Of a stretch of DNA of 17,959 nucleotides, positions 6,371 to 15,335 are shown in pieces. The stretch spans positions 1 to 17,959 of the forward strand of contig CAYFLU010000064.1 in the NCBI GenBank assembly GCA_964343975.1. The letters run 5' to 3'. Within the stretch, counting starts at the first letter, position 1, and every line of letters begins with the position of its first letter. Source of the DNA: SCUN01 sp964343975. Lineage in GTDB: Bacteria; Acidobacteriota; Vicinamibacteria; Vicinamibacterales; SCN-69-37. The notes beneath the pieces are model-generated. The model searched no databases. It was given only the letters and a program-made list of their open reading frames with translations, and was not told where the DNA came from. A program made the position numbers and the translations under genes.

Positions 6371-7680
6371 TTCCGCGCTACACCCAGCCCGAGATGGGCG
6401 CCATTTGGAGTGATCGCCGCAAGTATGCCGCGTGGCTCGCCGTGGAACTGGCCGCGACCGATGCGCTCGTGGCCGACGGGGTGGTGCCTGCCGCCGATGC
6501 GCGGGAATTGCGCGCGAAAGCCGAAGGGGGGCTCGACAGTTACATTCCCCGCATCGACGAAATCGAAAAGGTCACACAGCACGATGTCATCGCGTTCACC
6601 ACGGCGGTGGCGGAATGTGTCGGCCCGGCGGCCCGCTGGCTGCATTTCGGTCTGACCTCGTCTGACGTGTTGGATACGGCGCTGGCGCTGCAGCTCCGGG
6701 ATGCGTGCGATCTGATTCTCAAGGACATCGATGCGCTGGCCGCCGCGATCGCGTTGCGGGCCGCAGAGCATCGCATGACGCCGATGATCGGTCGCACCCA
6801 CGGCGTGCATGCCGAGCCGATGACGCTCGGTGTGAAATTGGCGCTGTGGGCCGCGGAGTTGTCGCGCGGGCGCACCCGCGTCGTGCGGGCGCGCGAGGCG
6901 ATCGCCGTGGGCAAAATCAGTGGCGCCGTCGGCATGTTCGCGCATCTGGATCCCAAGATCGAGGAAGCCGTGTGTGCGGCGCTTGGTCTCACGCCGGCGC
7001 CGGTTTCCTCCCAGGTCATTCAGCGTGATCGCCACGCTGAACTGCTGAGCGCCCTGGCCATCGTGGCCGCCTCGCTGGAGAAGTTCGCGCTCGAGATTCG
7101 CGGTCTGCAGAAGACCGAGATCGGCGAAGTCGAAGAGCCGTTCGCCAAAGGCCAGAAGGGCTCGTCGGCGATGCCGCACAAGCGGAATCCGATCGGCTGT
7201 GAGCAGATCGTTGGTCTGGCACGTTTGCTGCGAGCCAACGCCATGGCCGGTCTGGAGAATGTGGCGCTCTGGCACGAACGCGACATCTCGCATTCGTCCG
7301 TGGAGCGCGTGATCCTGCCCGACAGTTTCATCGCGCTCGACCACATGCTTCGCCGCTTCACGCGTATCGTGTCCGGCATGGTCGTCTATCCGCAGCGCAT
7401 GCTGGAGAATCTGGCGCGCTCGCGCGGGGTGGTCTTTTCCGGCAACGTGCTGCTCGAACTGGCGCGCCGCGGCGTCAGCCGGGAACAGGCGTATGAATGG
7501 GTGCAGCGGAATGCGATGCGCTCGTTCCATGAGCAACAGGATTTCAAACAGTTGCTCCTGGCGGACCCGGATGTCATGCGGGTGGTGGGCCGCGAGGTGA
7601 TCGAAGAGGCCTTCGATCTCGGCGCGCAGCTGCGTAACGTTGATCGCATCTTTGATCGGGTATTTCCGCCGGCCCAGTGA
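6367..7680 (+). CDS. purB: adenylosuccinate lyase
   Basis: The 437-residue protein is a fumarase/aspartase-superfamily lyase. It releases fumarate from SAICAR and from adenylosuccinate, so it serves both IMP synthesis and the AMP branch. The superfamily signature GSSAMPHKRNP is at about residues 265-275. HFGLTSSDVLDTA and GRTHGVHAEPMTLG supply further active-site segments. The GTG start is supported by GGGAG 9 nt upstream and by the N-terminus IPRYTQPEMGAIWSD, typical of the family. It overlaps the peptidase stop by 4 nt and is followed after 25 nt by purS, so it heads the purine operon. Its active form is a homotetramer in known relatives. Confidence 0.97.
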   Translation: MIPRYTQPEMGAIWSDRRKYAAWLAVELAATDALVADGVVPAADARELRAKAEGGLDSYIPRIDEIEKVTQHDVIAFTTAVAECVGPAARWLHFGLTSSDVLDTALALQLRDACDLILKDIDALAAAIALRAAEHRMTPMIGRTHGVHAEPMTLGVKLALWAAELSRGRTRVVRAREAIAVGKISGAVGMFAHLDPKIEEAVCAALGLTPAPVSSQVIQRDRHAELLSALAIVAASLEKFALEIRGLQKTEIGEVEEPFAKGQKGSSAMPHKRNPIGCEQIVGLARLLRANAMAGLENVALWHERDISHSSVERVILPDSFIALDHMLRRFTRIVSGMVVYPQRMLENLARSRGVVFSGNVLLELARRGVSREQAYEWVQRNAMRSFHEQQDFKQLLLADPDVMRVVGREVIEEAFDLGAQLRNVDRIFDRVFPPAQ

Positions 7681-7705
7681 ACGCCGGCGTTTCTGTGGAG
7701 GTTTC

Positions 7706-7957
7706 GTGAAGGCTCGCGTCTACGTCACTCTCAAACCCTCGGTCTTCGATCCCCAAGGGCGCGCCATCGTCGATGCGCTCCACACCCTCGGCTACGCCAA
7801 GGCCGCCGACGTTCGGCAGGGCAAGTACTTTGTCCTCGACCTCGACGTGGCCACCAAAGCCGAGGCCGAGAAACTCGCGGCAGAGATCGCCGACAAGGTC
7901 CTCGCCAATCCCGTGATCGAGAAGTTCACGGTCGATGTCGATGGGGCGGCGCAATGA
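7706..7957 (+). CDS. purS: phosphoribosylformylglycinamidine synthase subunit PurS
   Basis: At 83 residues this is the usual PurS size. It bridges PurL and PurQ in the three-subunit FGAM synthase (step 4 of purine synthesis) and is thought to aid ammonia transfer. The start is the GTG at 7706 with GGAGG 4 nt upstream, giving MKARVYVTLKPSVFDPQG, the typical PurS beginning. The open frame extends upstream into the purB end but that part is not PurS-like. The C-terminal NPVIEKFTVDV is also typical. Its stop overlaps the purQ start (ATGA). Confidence 0.95.
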   Translation: MKARVYVTLKPSVFDPQGRAIVDALHTLGYAKAADVRQGKYFVLDLDVATKAEAEKLAAEIADKVLANPVIEKFTVDVDGAAQ

Positions 7958-8667
7958 ACGTCGCGGTGGTCGTCTTCCCGGGCTCGAACTGTGATCACGA
8001 AGCCCAGTACATGGTCGAGGCGGTGCTCGGCCAGCAGGCGACGATGGTCTGGCACAAGGAGACGTCGCTCGCGGGCGTGGACGTGGTGATCCTCCCCGGC
8101 GGCTTCTCGCACGGCGACTACCTGCGCACCGGCGCGATCGCGCGGTTCTCACCCATCATGGGCGCGGTGAAGGCCTTTGCGGAGCGTGGCGGCCCGGTGC
8201 TCGGGATCTGCAACGGCTTTCAGATCCTGCAGGAAAGTGGGTTGCTGCCGGGCGCGATGCTGCGGAACCGCGACCTGCGCTTCCACTGTGAGTTCGTCCA
8301 TATCAAGGTCGAACAGACCGATACACCCTTCACCAGCCGGGCGCGCGGCGGACAGGTGTTGCGCGTGCCCATCTCGCATGGCGAAGGCAATTTCTTCGCG
8401 GACCCCGACGTGGTCGCACAGCTCGAATCCGAGCGCCGGGTGATCTTTCGCTACGCCACCGCGGCCGGAGAGGCGACGGACGCCGCAAACCCGAATGGCT
8501 CGGTGCACAACATCGCCGGTGTCTGCAATGCGCGCCGCAATGTCGTGGGGCTGATGCCGCATCCCGAGCGCGCTTGTGAGCGGCGGCTCGGCAGTGATGA
8601 TGGTCTCGTCTTGTTCACGTCCGTCCTTGACGCGTTCGCCACCGGCAGCGCGCATTCGCAGGTGTAA
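7954..8667 (+). CDS. purQ: phosphoribosylformylglycinamidine synthase subunit PurQ (glutaminase)
   Basis: The 237-residue class I glutamine amidotransferase supplies ammonia to PurL. The triad is visible: nucleophile Cys86 in GICNGFQIL, and His203 and Glu205 in MPHPERACE. The N-terminal VVVFPGSNCDHE and PGGFSHGDYLRTGAIA are PurQ hallmarks. The ATG overlaps the purS stop by 4 nt, and purL starts 3 nt after its stop, so all three subunits of the complex are translated from adjacent, coupled cistrons. Length and motifs are normal and nothing is missing. Confidence 0.97.
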   Translation: MNVAVVVFPGSNCDHEAQYMVEAVLGQQATMVWHKETSLAGVDVVILPGGFSHGDYLRTGAIARFSPIMGAVKAFAERGGPVLGICNGFQILQESGLLPGAMLRNRDLRFHCEFVHIKVEQTDTPFTSRARGGQVLRVPISHGEGNFFADPDVVAQLESERRVIFRYATAAGEATDAANPNGSVHNIAGVCNARRNVVGLMPHPERACERRLGSDDGLVLFTSVLDAFATGSAHSQV

Positions 8668-8670
8668 GAC

Positions 8671-10914
8671 ATGGCAGCTTTCGACGACGCGACACTTGAG
8701 CGCCACGGCGTCACGCGCGAGGAATACGACCGGATTGTCTCGCTCATGGGGCGAGAGCCGAATTTGACCGAACTCGGATTGTTCTCGGTCATGTGGTCCG
8801 AGCACTGCAGCTATAAGAGCTCACGCGTGCATCTGCGGACCCTGCCGACCGAGGGTCGCCGCGTGGTGCAAGGCCCGGGTGAGAATGCCGGCGCGGTGGA
8901 CATCGGCGACGGTCTGGCGGCCGTCTTCAAGATCGAGTCACACAATCATCCGTCGTTCATCGAACCCTATCAGGGGGCGGCGACGGGCGTCGGGGGGATC
9001 ATTCGCGACATCTTCACGATGGGGGCGCGTCCGATTGCGTTGATGAACTCCCTGCGGTTTGGCGCGATCGACCAGCCCTTGACGCGCCGCATCCTGGATG
9101 GCGTCGTGCGCGGCATCGGGGGATACGGCAACAGCATCGGGATTCCCACCGTCGGCGGCGAAGTGATGTTCGACGCGCGCTACGGAGGCAATCCGCTGGT
9201 GAACGTGTTCTGTCTCGGCATCGCGAGACAGGATGAGATCGTCAAAGGCGTCGCGAGCGGCGTCGGCAACAGCATCTACTACGTCGGCGCGAAGACCGGG
9301 CGTGACGGCATCCATGGAGCCACCATGGCGTCAGCGGAGTTTGACGAGAAGCTCGACGAACGGCGCCCCGCGGTGCAGGTCGGCGATCCCTTCATGGAGA
9401 AACTCCTCCTTGAGGCGTGCCTCGAGGTCATGCAGACCGACGCGTGTGTCGGCGTGCAGGACATGGGCGCGGCGGGCCTGACGTGTTCGACCTGCGAGAC
9501 GGGATCGCGCGGTGGCGTGGGTGTCGAGATTGATGTGGCCCTCGTTCCGCAACGTGAAACCGGCATGACCCCGTACGAGATCATGCTCTCCGAGTCGCAG
9601 GAGCGCATGCTGCTCATCGTCAAGAAGGGCCGCGAGCGGGAAGTTGAGGAGATCTTCGAGAAGTGGGATCTCCATGCGGTCCGAATTGGTGAAGTGACGC
9701 CCGACGACAAACTTCGCGTGAAGCACCACGGTGTTGTCGTTGCGGAGGTCCCGAATCTCGGGCTCACGGACGAGGCGCCGGTCTATCAGCGACCCTACGC
9801 GGAGCCCGCCGGCCGCGCTGCGGCGTTGCGTCTCACGCCGGCCGATCTGAAACCTCTGCCCGCGCCGTCCGATGCGTTCATGGCCGTGCTGGGCGCACCA
9901 GGGGTGGCCAGCAAGCGTTGGATCTATCGCCAGTACGACCACATGGTGCGTGGCAATTCGATCGCCCTCGACGGGCTGACGGCCGGTGTTGTTCGGGTGA
10001 AGGGCACGCCGCGTGCGCTGGCGATGTCGACCGACGGCAACGGCCGGTACTGTGAACTGGATCCGAGACAGGGCGCGAAGCTGGCCGTGGCGGAAGCCGC
10101 GCGCAATGTCGCGTGTGCCGGCGGTTTGCCCATCGGCGCGACCAACTGCCTCAATTTCGGGAATCCGCAGCGGCCCGAGATCATGTGGCAGTTCGCCGAA
10201 GCCGTGGCGGGGATCGGCGAGGCCTGTCGCGCGCTCGAGACGCCGATCACAGGTGGCAACGTCAGTCTTTACAACGAGACCGACGGTCGGGCGATTCTGC
10301 CGACGCCGGTACTGGGGGTGGTTGGGCTGATCGAGAATGCCGATCGCATCGCCACGCGCGTGTTCCCGGAATCGGGTTTGGACATCGTGGTCTTCGGCGA
10401 GAATCTCGGGGAACTCGGCGGAAGCGAGTACCTGCACACCGTGCATGGCGTGCTCAAGGGCGTGCCGCCGGTGCTGGATCTCGCGCGTGAAAAGGCCCTG
10501 CAGGCGTTGCTGGTCGAGATGGTGTCGGGCGGACGGGTCACCAGTGCCCATGATTGCAGCGACGGTGGAATTGCCGTCACGCTCGCCGAGGGCAGTTTCG
10601 ACAGCGGTGGCATTGGCTGCACGGTGGAATTGCCACCCGCGGCGGGTGACGGCGGCGTCGACCGTGTGGCGGCGACGCTGTTCGGGGAATCGGCCTCACG
10701 TGCGGTGGTGACCACGCGACCGTCGGACACCGCAGGGGTTCTTGCGGCGGCGGCGAAGCACGGTGTGCCCGCCAGCGTGATCGGCAGGACCGGTGGTGAT
10801 CGGATCACGATCGCGATCGCCGGGTACGGCAATGTGATTGAATGCCCGGTGCAGGACGCCGAGCGCCGATGGAATGCCGGACTTTCGCAGTGGTTTGATG
10901 GAAGCGCAGCCTGA
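8671..10914 (+). CDS. purL: phosphoribosylformylglycinamidine synthase subunit PurL (synthetase)
   Basis: The 747-residue protein is the small-type PurL that works with PurS and PurQ. It converts FGAR to FGAM with ATP and glutamine-derived ammonia. Characteristic segments include MWSEHCSYKSSRVHLRTLPT, FKIESHNHPSFIEPYQGAAT, VGGIIRDIFTMGARPIALMN, a central VGVQDMGAAGLTCSTCE, and SAHDCSDGGIAVTLAE in the second half. This is the duplicated AIRS-like fold. The ATG at 8671 follows the purQ stop after 3 nt, with AGGTG as a modest ribosome-binding site. The product is cytoplasmic. Confidence 0.97.
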   Translation: MAAFDDATLERHGVTREEYDRIVSLMGREPNLTELGLFSVMWSEHCSYKSSRVHLRTLPTEGRRVVQGPGENAGAVDIGDGLAAVFKIESHNHPSFIEPYQGAATGVGGIIRDIFTMGARPIALMNSLRFGAIDQPLTRRILDGVVRGIGGYGNSIGIPTVGGEVMFDARYGGNPLVNVFCLGIARQDEIVKGVASGVGNSIYYVGAKTGRDGIHGATMASAEFDEKLDERRPAVQVGDPFMEKLLLEACLEVMQTDACVGVQDMGAAGLTCSTCETGSRGGVGVEIDVALVPQRETGMTPYEIMLSESQERMLLIVKKGREREVEEIFEKWDLHAVRIGEVTPDDKLRVKHHGVVVAEVPNLGLTDEAPVYQRPYAEPAGRAAALRLTPADLKPLPAPSDAFMAVLGAPGVASKRWIYRQYDHMVRGNSIALDGLTAGVVRVKGTPRALAMSTDGNGRYCELDPRQGAKLAVAEAARNVACAGGLPIGATNCLNFGNPQRPEIMWQFAEAVAGIGEACRALETPITGGNVSLYNETDGRAILPTPVLGVVGLIENADRIATRVFPESGLDIVVFGENLGELGGSEYLHTVHGVLKGVPPVLDLAREKALQALLVEMVSGGRVTSAHDCSDGGIAVTLAEGSFDSGGIGCTVELPPAAGDGGVDRVAATLFGESASRAVVTTRPSDTAGVLAAAAKHGVPASVIGRTGGDRITIAIAGYGNVIECPVQDAERRWNAGLSQWFDGSAA

Positions 10915-10921
10915 CGACGCC

Positions 10922-12325
10922 ATGGACAAGTTTCGAGAGGAATGCGGCATCTTCGGGATTTTCGGCCACGCCGAGGCCGCGAACCTGACCTACCTCGGTC
11001 TCTACGCCTTGCAGCACCGAGGGCAGGAGAGCGCCGGCATCGCCACGTCGGATGGGCAGCGCCTCGTCGCGCACAAGTCGATGGGCTATGTGGCGGACGG
11101 GTTTGATGAGGAGACCTTCCAGCGATTAAAGGGGCAGAACTCGATCGGCCATGTCCGGTATTCCACGGCCGGAGAGAGCGGGCTGAAGAATGCGCAGCCG
11201 ATTCTCATCGACTGCGCGCACGGCGAGATCGCGATTTGCCATAACGGCAACCTCGTGAACGCGCGCGAGCTGCGTGACGCGCTGGTCGCACAGGGATCGA
11301 TCTTCCAGACGACGAGCGATACCGAGGTCTTGCTGCACCTCTACGCGCGTTCGAAGGCCGCAACGCCGGAGGCCGCGTTGATCGAGGCGGTCGGGCAGGC
11401 TCAGGGCGCATTCTCGCTCGTGCTCCTGACCAAGGATCAGCTGATCGCCGTGCGTGATCCGCACGGGTTCCGGCCGCTGACGTTGGGTCGACTCGAAGAC
11501 GGGTGGGTCGTGGCGTCCGAGACCTGCGCGCTCGACCTCATTGACGCGAAGTGGGTGCGCGACATCGAGCCTGGTGAAATGCTGGTGATCGACGCCAAGG
11601 GCGCTCGCAGTGTTCGCCCCTTCGCGGACTCTCCCCGTGCCCACTGTGTGTTTGAGCACGTCTACTTTGCACGTCCGGATTCCTACGTATTCGGACAGAG
11701 CGTGAACGAAGTGCGGACGGCCTTTGGGCGCCGATTGGCTGCGGAGCAGCCTGTCAGTGCGGACGTGGTTGTGCCGATCCCGGATTCCGGTGTCTGTGCG
11801 GCCACAGGCTTTGCGTCCGCGGCGGGCCTGCCGATGAAGATGGGGCTGATCCGCAATCACTATGTCGGTCGGACGTTCATCGAGCCACAACAGAACATCC
11901 GCCACTTCGGCGTGCGCGTGAAGCTCAATCCGGTGCGCAGTATTCTCGACGGGCAACGCGTGGTGCTCGTGGACGACTCGATCGTGCGCGGCACGACCAG
12001 CCGGAAGATCGTGAAGATGGTACGCGCCGCTGGTGCTCGCGAGGTGCACATGCGCATCTCGTGTCCGCCCACGATTTCCCCGTGCTTCTACGGGGTGGAT
12101 ACGCCGAGGCGGTCCGAGCTCATCGCGGCGACGCATTCGTTGGATGAGATCTGTCGGTACATCGGTGCCGACTCCTTGGGGTACCTCAGTCTGGACGGGC
12201 TCTTGTCGGCCGTGGGGCCGACCCGCGAGAGTTATTGCACGTCGTGCTACACCGGTGAGTATCCTGTGGCCTTTCCCAGGAACGAAGCGGCGTATCTGCA
12301 GTTGGCCCTGAAGCTGGTGGAGTAG
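10922..12325 (+). CDS. purF: amidophosphoribosyltransferase, [4Fe-4S] type with propeptide
   Basis: This enzyme starts the pathway, making phosphoribosylamine from PRPP and glutamine. With ATG 10922 it has 467 residues. A 7-residue propeptide (MDKFREE) precedes the N-terminal nucleophile Cys of the Ntn glutaminase domain (CGIFGIFG). The PRPP loop is VVLVDDSIVRGTTS. Four cysteines match the Bacillus-type iron-sulfur ligands: one in RAHCVFEHV, one in ISCPPTISPCFYG, and the pair in YCTSCYTGEYP. An oxygen-sensitive [4Fe-4S] form is therefore expected. An alternative ATG at 10898 would overlap purL by 17 nt and give a 15-residue propeptide. Neither start has a clear ribosome-binding site. The HEAT-like gene follows after 3 nt. 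Confidence 0.96.
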   Translation: MDKFREECGIFGIFGHAEAANLTYLGLYALQHRGQESAGIATSDGQRLVAHKSMGYVADGFDEETFQRLKGQNSIGHVRYSTAGESGLKNAQPILIDCAHGEIAICHNGNLVNARELRDALVAQGSIFQTTSDTEVLLHLYARSKAATPEAALIEAVGQAQGAFSLVLLTKDQLIAVRDPHGFRPLTLGRLEDGWVVASETCALDLIDAKWVRDIEPGEMLVIDAKGARSVRPFADSPRAHCVFEHVYFARPDSYVFGQSVNEVRTAFGRRLAAEQPVSADVVVPIPDSGVCAATGFASAAGLPMKMGLIRNHYVGRTFIEPQQNIRHFGVRVKLNPVRSILDGQRVVLVDDSIVRGTTSRKIVKMVRAAGAREVHMRISCPPTISPCFYGVDTPRRSELIAATHSLDEICRYIGADSLGYLSLDGLLSAVGPTRESYCTSCYTGEYPVAFPRNEAAYLQLALKLVE

Positions 12326-12328
12326 CGC

Positions 12329-13507
12329 GTGCGGCGTCACTGGATGTGGCGGCTGATGGTCGTGGCGCTGGTCGCCATCGCCTCGACGCCCGCCCAGGGG
12401 CGCTCCGGCCAAGGCGCATCGGGCGGCGAGGCAGAGGTTGCTGCGGCCATCGCCAAGCTCGGGGCGTTTGATTTCGGTGAACGGTCTGCGGCGTCACGTA
12501 CTCTCCGCAGAGCGAGCGCCAGCGTGGCCGTGCCTGCCCTGACCCGAGCGGTCAAGTCGTCCGAGGACAGCTATGTGCAGTTCCGCGCGCTTGTGCTGCT
12601 ATCGAGCGCGGACGAGGTCGCGGCCGCCGATGTGATGCGCGCCGCCATGACGAGCAAGAATGACCGGCTGCGCGCAGTGTCGTACGCCTGGTACGAACAC
12701 CATCCGTCTCCGACGATTGTTCCCCTGCTGATTGACGCGCTGGCTCGTGAGACATCGGAGTTTGTCCGTCCGTCTCTCACCCGAGCGTTGGCAGCACAAG
12801 GCGAGCGTCGCGCCAGCGACGCGCTGCTGCCGCTCGTGACGACCGGCGAGAACTTCTTCCGGGCTGAAGTGATTCAGGCGCTGGGGGACTATCACGTGAC
12901 CTCGGCGCGAGACGCGGTGCGCCACGTCGCCAGTCAGGAAGGACCGCTGCAGGAAGATGCGATCATCGCACTCGGCAAGATCGGAGATGCGTCGATGCTG
13001 CCGTTTCTGGCGGAACTCCAGCGGACCGTGTCGCGGGAACGTCAGCCGGCCATTGCGGCGGCGATTTGCCTCCTCGGCGTGAACTGTGACGTGCATCGGA
13101 AATACCTCTCCGACACGCTGGCCTTTGCGGCCGGCACAGCCGGCTTTCAGCCCCTCCTGAGAAGTGTGACGCGCGCACTCTCGGCCTTGGCGGGGCAAGG
13201 GGATCAGGGGGCATTGGCGGCATTGCTGCGCGAAGGGACGACGACCGTTGAGGCCTCGCGCGCGCCGATCGCGTTGGCCACGGGGACGGCCGTGGTGCGG
13301 CGACCGACGGCACTCTTGGAGGTGTTGCGGTCGACGTCCACGTCGGAAGCGGCTTTGGCCGTGGTCCGCGATGCCTTCGACATGCTCGAGGAAGACTTCG
13401 AAGAGGAACGGTTTTTTGCCGAAGTTCGGCGAGTGTTCTGGGCGTCTCCGGAAGGCTCTGCCGAGCGAAGGATCGCGCAAGCGGTATTGCAGACGTTGGA
13501 GTTCTGA
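12329..13507 (+). CDS. exported HEAT-like repeat protein of unknown function, embedded in the purine operon
   Basis: The 392-residue product has a Sec-type signal peptide: two Arg near the start, a hydrophobic core LMVVALVAIA, and a likely cleavage near TPAQG. No lipobox cysteine is present, so it should be periplasmic. The body consists of helical pair repeats resembling HEAT or PBS-lyase-type repeats, for example VQFRALVLLSSADE, FVRPSLTRALAAQGE, FRAEVIQALGDY and LQEDAIIALGKIGDASML. No catalytic motif is seen, and such repeats usually bind proteins. The GTG start has GGAG 6 nt upstream. An internal ATG at 12344 would still leave a signal peptide. It sits 3 nt after purF and 2 nt before purM, so it is cotranscribed and probably coupled. 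An exported protein inside a cytoplasmic biosynthesis operon is unexpected, and I do not assign a function. Confidence 0.85.
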   Translation: MRRHWMWRLMVVALVAIASTPAQGRSGQGASGGEAEVAAAIAKLGAFDFGERSAASRTLRRASASVAVPALTRAVKSSEDSYVQFRALVLLSSADEVAAADVMRAAMTSKNDRLRAVSYAWYEHHPSPTIVPLLIDALARETSEFVRPSLTRALAAQGERRASDALLPLVTTGENFFRAEVIQALGDYHVTSARDAVRHVASQEGPLQEDAIIALGKIGDASMLPFLAELQRTVSRERQPAIAAAICLLGVNCDVHRKYLSDTLAFAAGTAGFQPLLRSVTRALSALAGQGDQGALAALLREGTTTVEASRAPIALATGTAVVRRPTALLEVLRSTSTSEAALAVVRDAFDMLEEDFEEERFFAEVRRVFWASPEGSAERRIAQAVLQTLEF

Positions 13508-13509
13508 GC

Positions 13510-14517
13510 GTGTCTATCGACTACAAGCAATCAGGTGTCAACATCGATGCCGGGAACGAAGTCGTGCGTCGAATCAAGGCGCTGGCCAAAGGCACCTATT
13601 CCGCAAACGTGCTTTCAGGGATCGGTTCATTCGGGGGCCTCTTCCGAGTGGATCCGTCGTGGAAGGAGCCGGTGCTCGTGGCCAGCGCCGATGGCGTCGG
13701 GACGAAGCTGAAGCTGGCGTTCATGACCGGTGTGCATGACACGATTGGCGCCGACCTCGTCAATCACTGTGTGAATGACATCCTCGTCCAAGGGGCGACC
13801 CCCTTGTTCTTCCTGGACTACCTGGCGACCGGGCGATTGTCTGAGGACGTCGCGGAGAAGATCGTCTCGGGTGTGGCCCGTGCATGTCGAGAGAACGAAT
13901 GCGCACTCCTCGGCGGTGAGACCGCGGAGATGCCCGGGTTCTATGCCGATGGTGAATACGACGTGGCTGGATTCATCGTCGGTGCCGTCGAACGGGCCAG
14001 GGTGATCGATGGTCGGTCGATCACTCCGGGTGATGTGCTGATTGCCCTGCCGTCAACGGGACTGCATACCAACGGGTACTCGCTGGCGAGGCGCATCGTG
14101 TTCGAGCATCTGAAGCTTGATGTGGCTTCAATGGTGGAGGAACTCGGAGAGACCGTGGGAGATGCGCTCTTGCGGACCCACCGGTCGTATCTTCGGGATG
14201 TCAGGCCCATCCTCGCCGCTGGTCGCGTCAAGGGGATGGCACACATCACCGGTGGTGGCTTGACCGAGAACACGCCGCGAATGTTGCCTGTCGGCGTCGG
14301 TGTGGAAATTGATCGGAAGAGCTGGACAGTGCCGCCGCTGTTCACCTGGCTGCAGAAGTCCGGCGGCATCTCTGATGGCGAGATGCTCAGGGCGTTCAAC
14401 ATGGGGGTCGGGTTGGTCATCGCCTGCGCGCCTGCGGACGCCAGTGAGGTTCTGGGCATCGAGGGAGCTTGGTCGATCGGTCGTGTCGTTTCTGGCGAAG
14501 GTGTGGCCTACCGGTGA
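13510..14517 (+). CDS. purM: phosphoribosylformylglycinamidine cyclo-ligase (AIR synthetase)
   Basis: The 335-residue protein closes the imidazole ring to make AIR from FGAM with ATP (step 5). Typical segments are YKQSGVNIDAGNEVVRRIK at the N-terminus, SADGVGTKLKLAF, LLGGETAEMPGFY, LPSTGLHTNGYSLARR and AHITGGGLTENTPR. GTG at 13510 has GGAG 8 nt upstream, and the preceding HEAT-like gene ends 2 nt before. The end overlaps the next start (GTGA). The order PurF, (HEAT), PurM keeps consecutive purine genes together. Length is normal. Confidence 0.97.
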   Translation: MSIDYKQSGVNIDAGNEVVRRIKALAKGTYSANVLSGIGSFGGLFRVDPSWKEPVLVASADGVGTKLKLAFMTGVHDTIGADLVNHCVNDILVQGATPLFFLDYLATGRLSEDVAEKIVSGVARACRENECALLGGETAEMPGFYADGEYDVAGFIVGAVERARVIDGRSITPGDVLIALPSTGLHTNGYSLARRIVFEHLKLDVASMVEELGETVGDALLRTHRSYLRDVRPILAAGRVKGMAHITGGGLTENTPRMLPVGVGVEIDRKSWTVPPLFTWLQKSGGISDGEMLRAFNMGVGLVIACAPADASEVLGIEGAWSIGRVVSGEGVAYR

Positions 14518-15335
14518 AGCCGGGCCGTGCGATTCCCGTGATTCGGGGGCGTCAGCCGGAGGTCTGGGAAGGCGAATACAAGGAGTTTGACCTCTACGAG
14601 AGCGGGCGTGCCGATGCCATCGCGAAAGATGTCGCGGGCGCCGAGGCGACGGCAGATTCGTGGCTGGAAATCGTTCGGCAGTTCGAACCCGCGGCCAAGC
14701 CGGCGACTGACCGCCTCTTGGCCGATCCTGAATTGGCGGCACGGATCCACGGGAGTGTGCTTGACGTCGGGGCAGGATCCTGCGTGCTGACGGCGGAGCT
14801 CTCGAAACGTCGTGACGTGTCCCAGGTGTTTGCCGTTGATCTGTCTGAGCGTTTCTTGACGACGACCGGCGCGAGCGTGCTGGCCCATTGCGAAGCGATG
14901 ACGGACAAGGTCACATTCGTGGCGACGGACTTCAATCACCTGCCTTTGAAAGCCGGTTCAATCGACGCCGCCTTCATCTTCGCGGCGATTCACCACTCCT
15001 TGTCCCCGATCAAGACGATTCAAGAAGTGGCTCGCGTCGTCAAACCCGGCGGGACGATTTTCATTCTTGAGAATCCACACTCGGTCATGGGAATTCGGCG
15101 GTCCCGTCAGCGCATGCTGGACTTGAGCTCTCAAAATACTGAGATCGCCTACACGCGGGCGGAGCTCGAGTATCTGATCGCGAACGCCAACGTTGGCGCG
15201 CTCGACGTGCGGCGATGGGACGTGCTCTCTCGCCCGGGCCCTCGTCGGTGGGTGCGCCACGTGTTGCGGTGGTGTGGCCTCGAGGATGTGCTCCTCAATC
15301 CGCCGAACTACCTCTTCATCATCACGCGCCGATGA
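14514..15335 (+). CDS. class I SAM-dependent methyltransferase of unknown substrate
   Basis: This product of about 273 residues has a Rossmann methyltransferase core. Motif I is VLDVGAGSCVLTAEL (about 82-96), followed by an acidic strand end FAVDLSERF. Then come DFNHLPLKAGSIDAAFIFAA with IHHS (motif IV region) and VARVVKPGGTIFILEN. The N-terminal 80 residues (EYKEFDLYESGRADAIAKD) and the C-terminal 60, including WDVLSRPGPRRW and NPPNYLFIITRR, are not recognised. The latter resembles the end of small-molecule or lipid methyltransferases only loosely. GTG at 14514 overlaps the purM stop by 4 nt; the open frame upstream is within purM. It may be the last gene of the coupled pur block before the antisense transposase. 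Its substrate cannot be read from the sequence. Confidence 0.82.
   Translation: MKPGRAIPVIRGRQPEVWEGEYKEFDLYESGRADAIAKDVAGAEATADSWLEIVRQFEPAAKPATDRLLADPELAARIHGSVLDVGAGSCVLTAELSKRRDVSQVFAVDLSERFLTTTGASVLAHCEAMTDKVTFVATDFNHLPLKAGSIDAAFIFAAIHHSLSPIKTIQEVARVVKPGGTIFILENPHSVMGIRRSRQRMLDLSSQNTEIAYTRAELEYLIANANVGALDVRRWDVLSRPGPRRWVRHVLRWCGLEDVLLNPPNYLFIITRR

Noticed and set aside
6214..7536. Minus-strand open frame of 440 codons opposite purB
   Set aside because: It mirrors purB exactly, has no recognisable domain and has His/Arg-rich composition.
9331..10551. Minus-strand open frame of 406 codons opposite purL
   Set aside because: PurL motifs are continuous on the other strand; this one has none.
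11126..12412. Minus-strand open frame of 428 codons opposite purF
   Set aside because: Shadow of a fully conserved purF; no independent start signal or family features.
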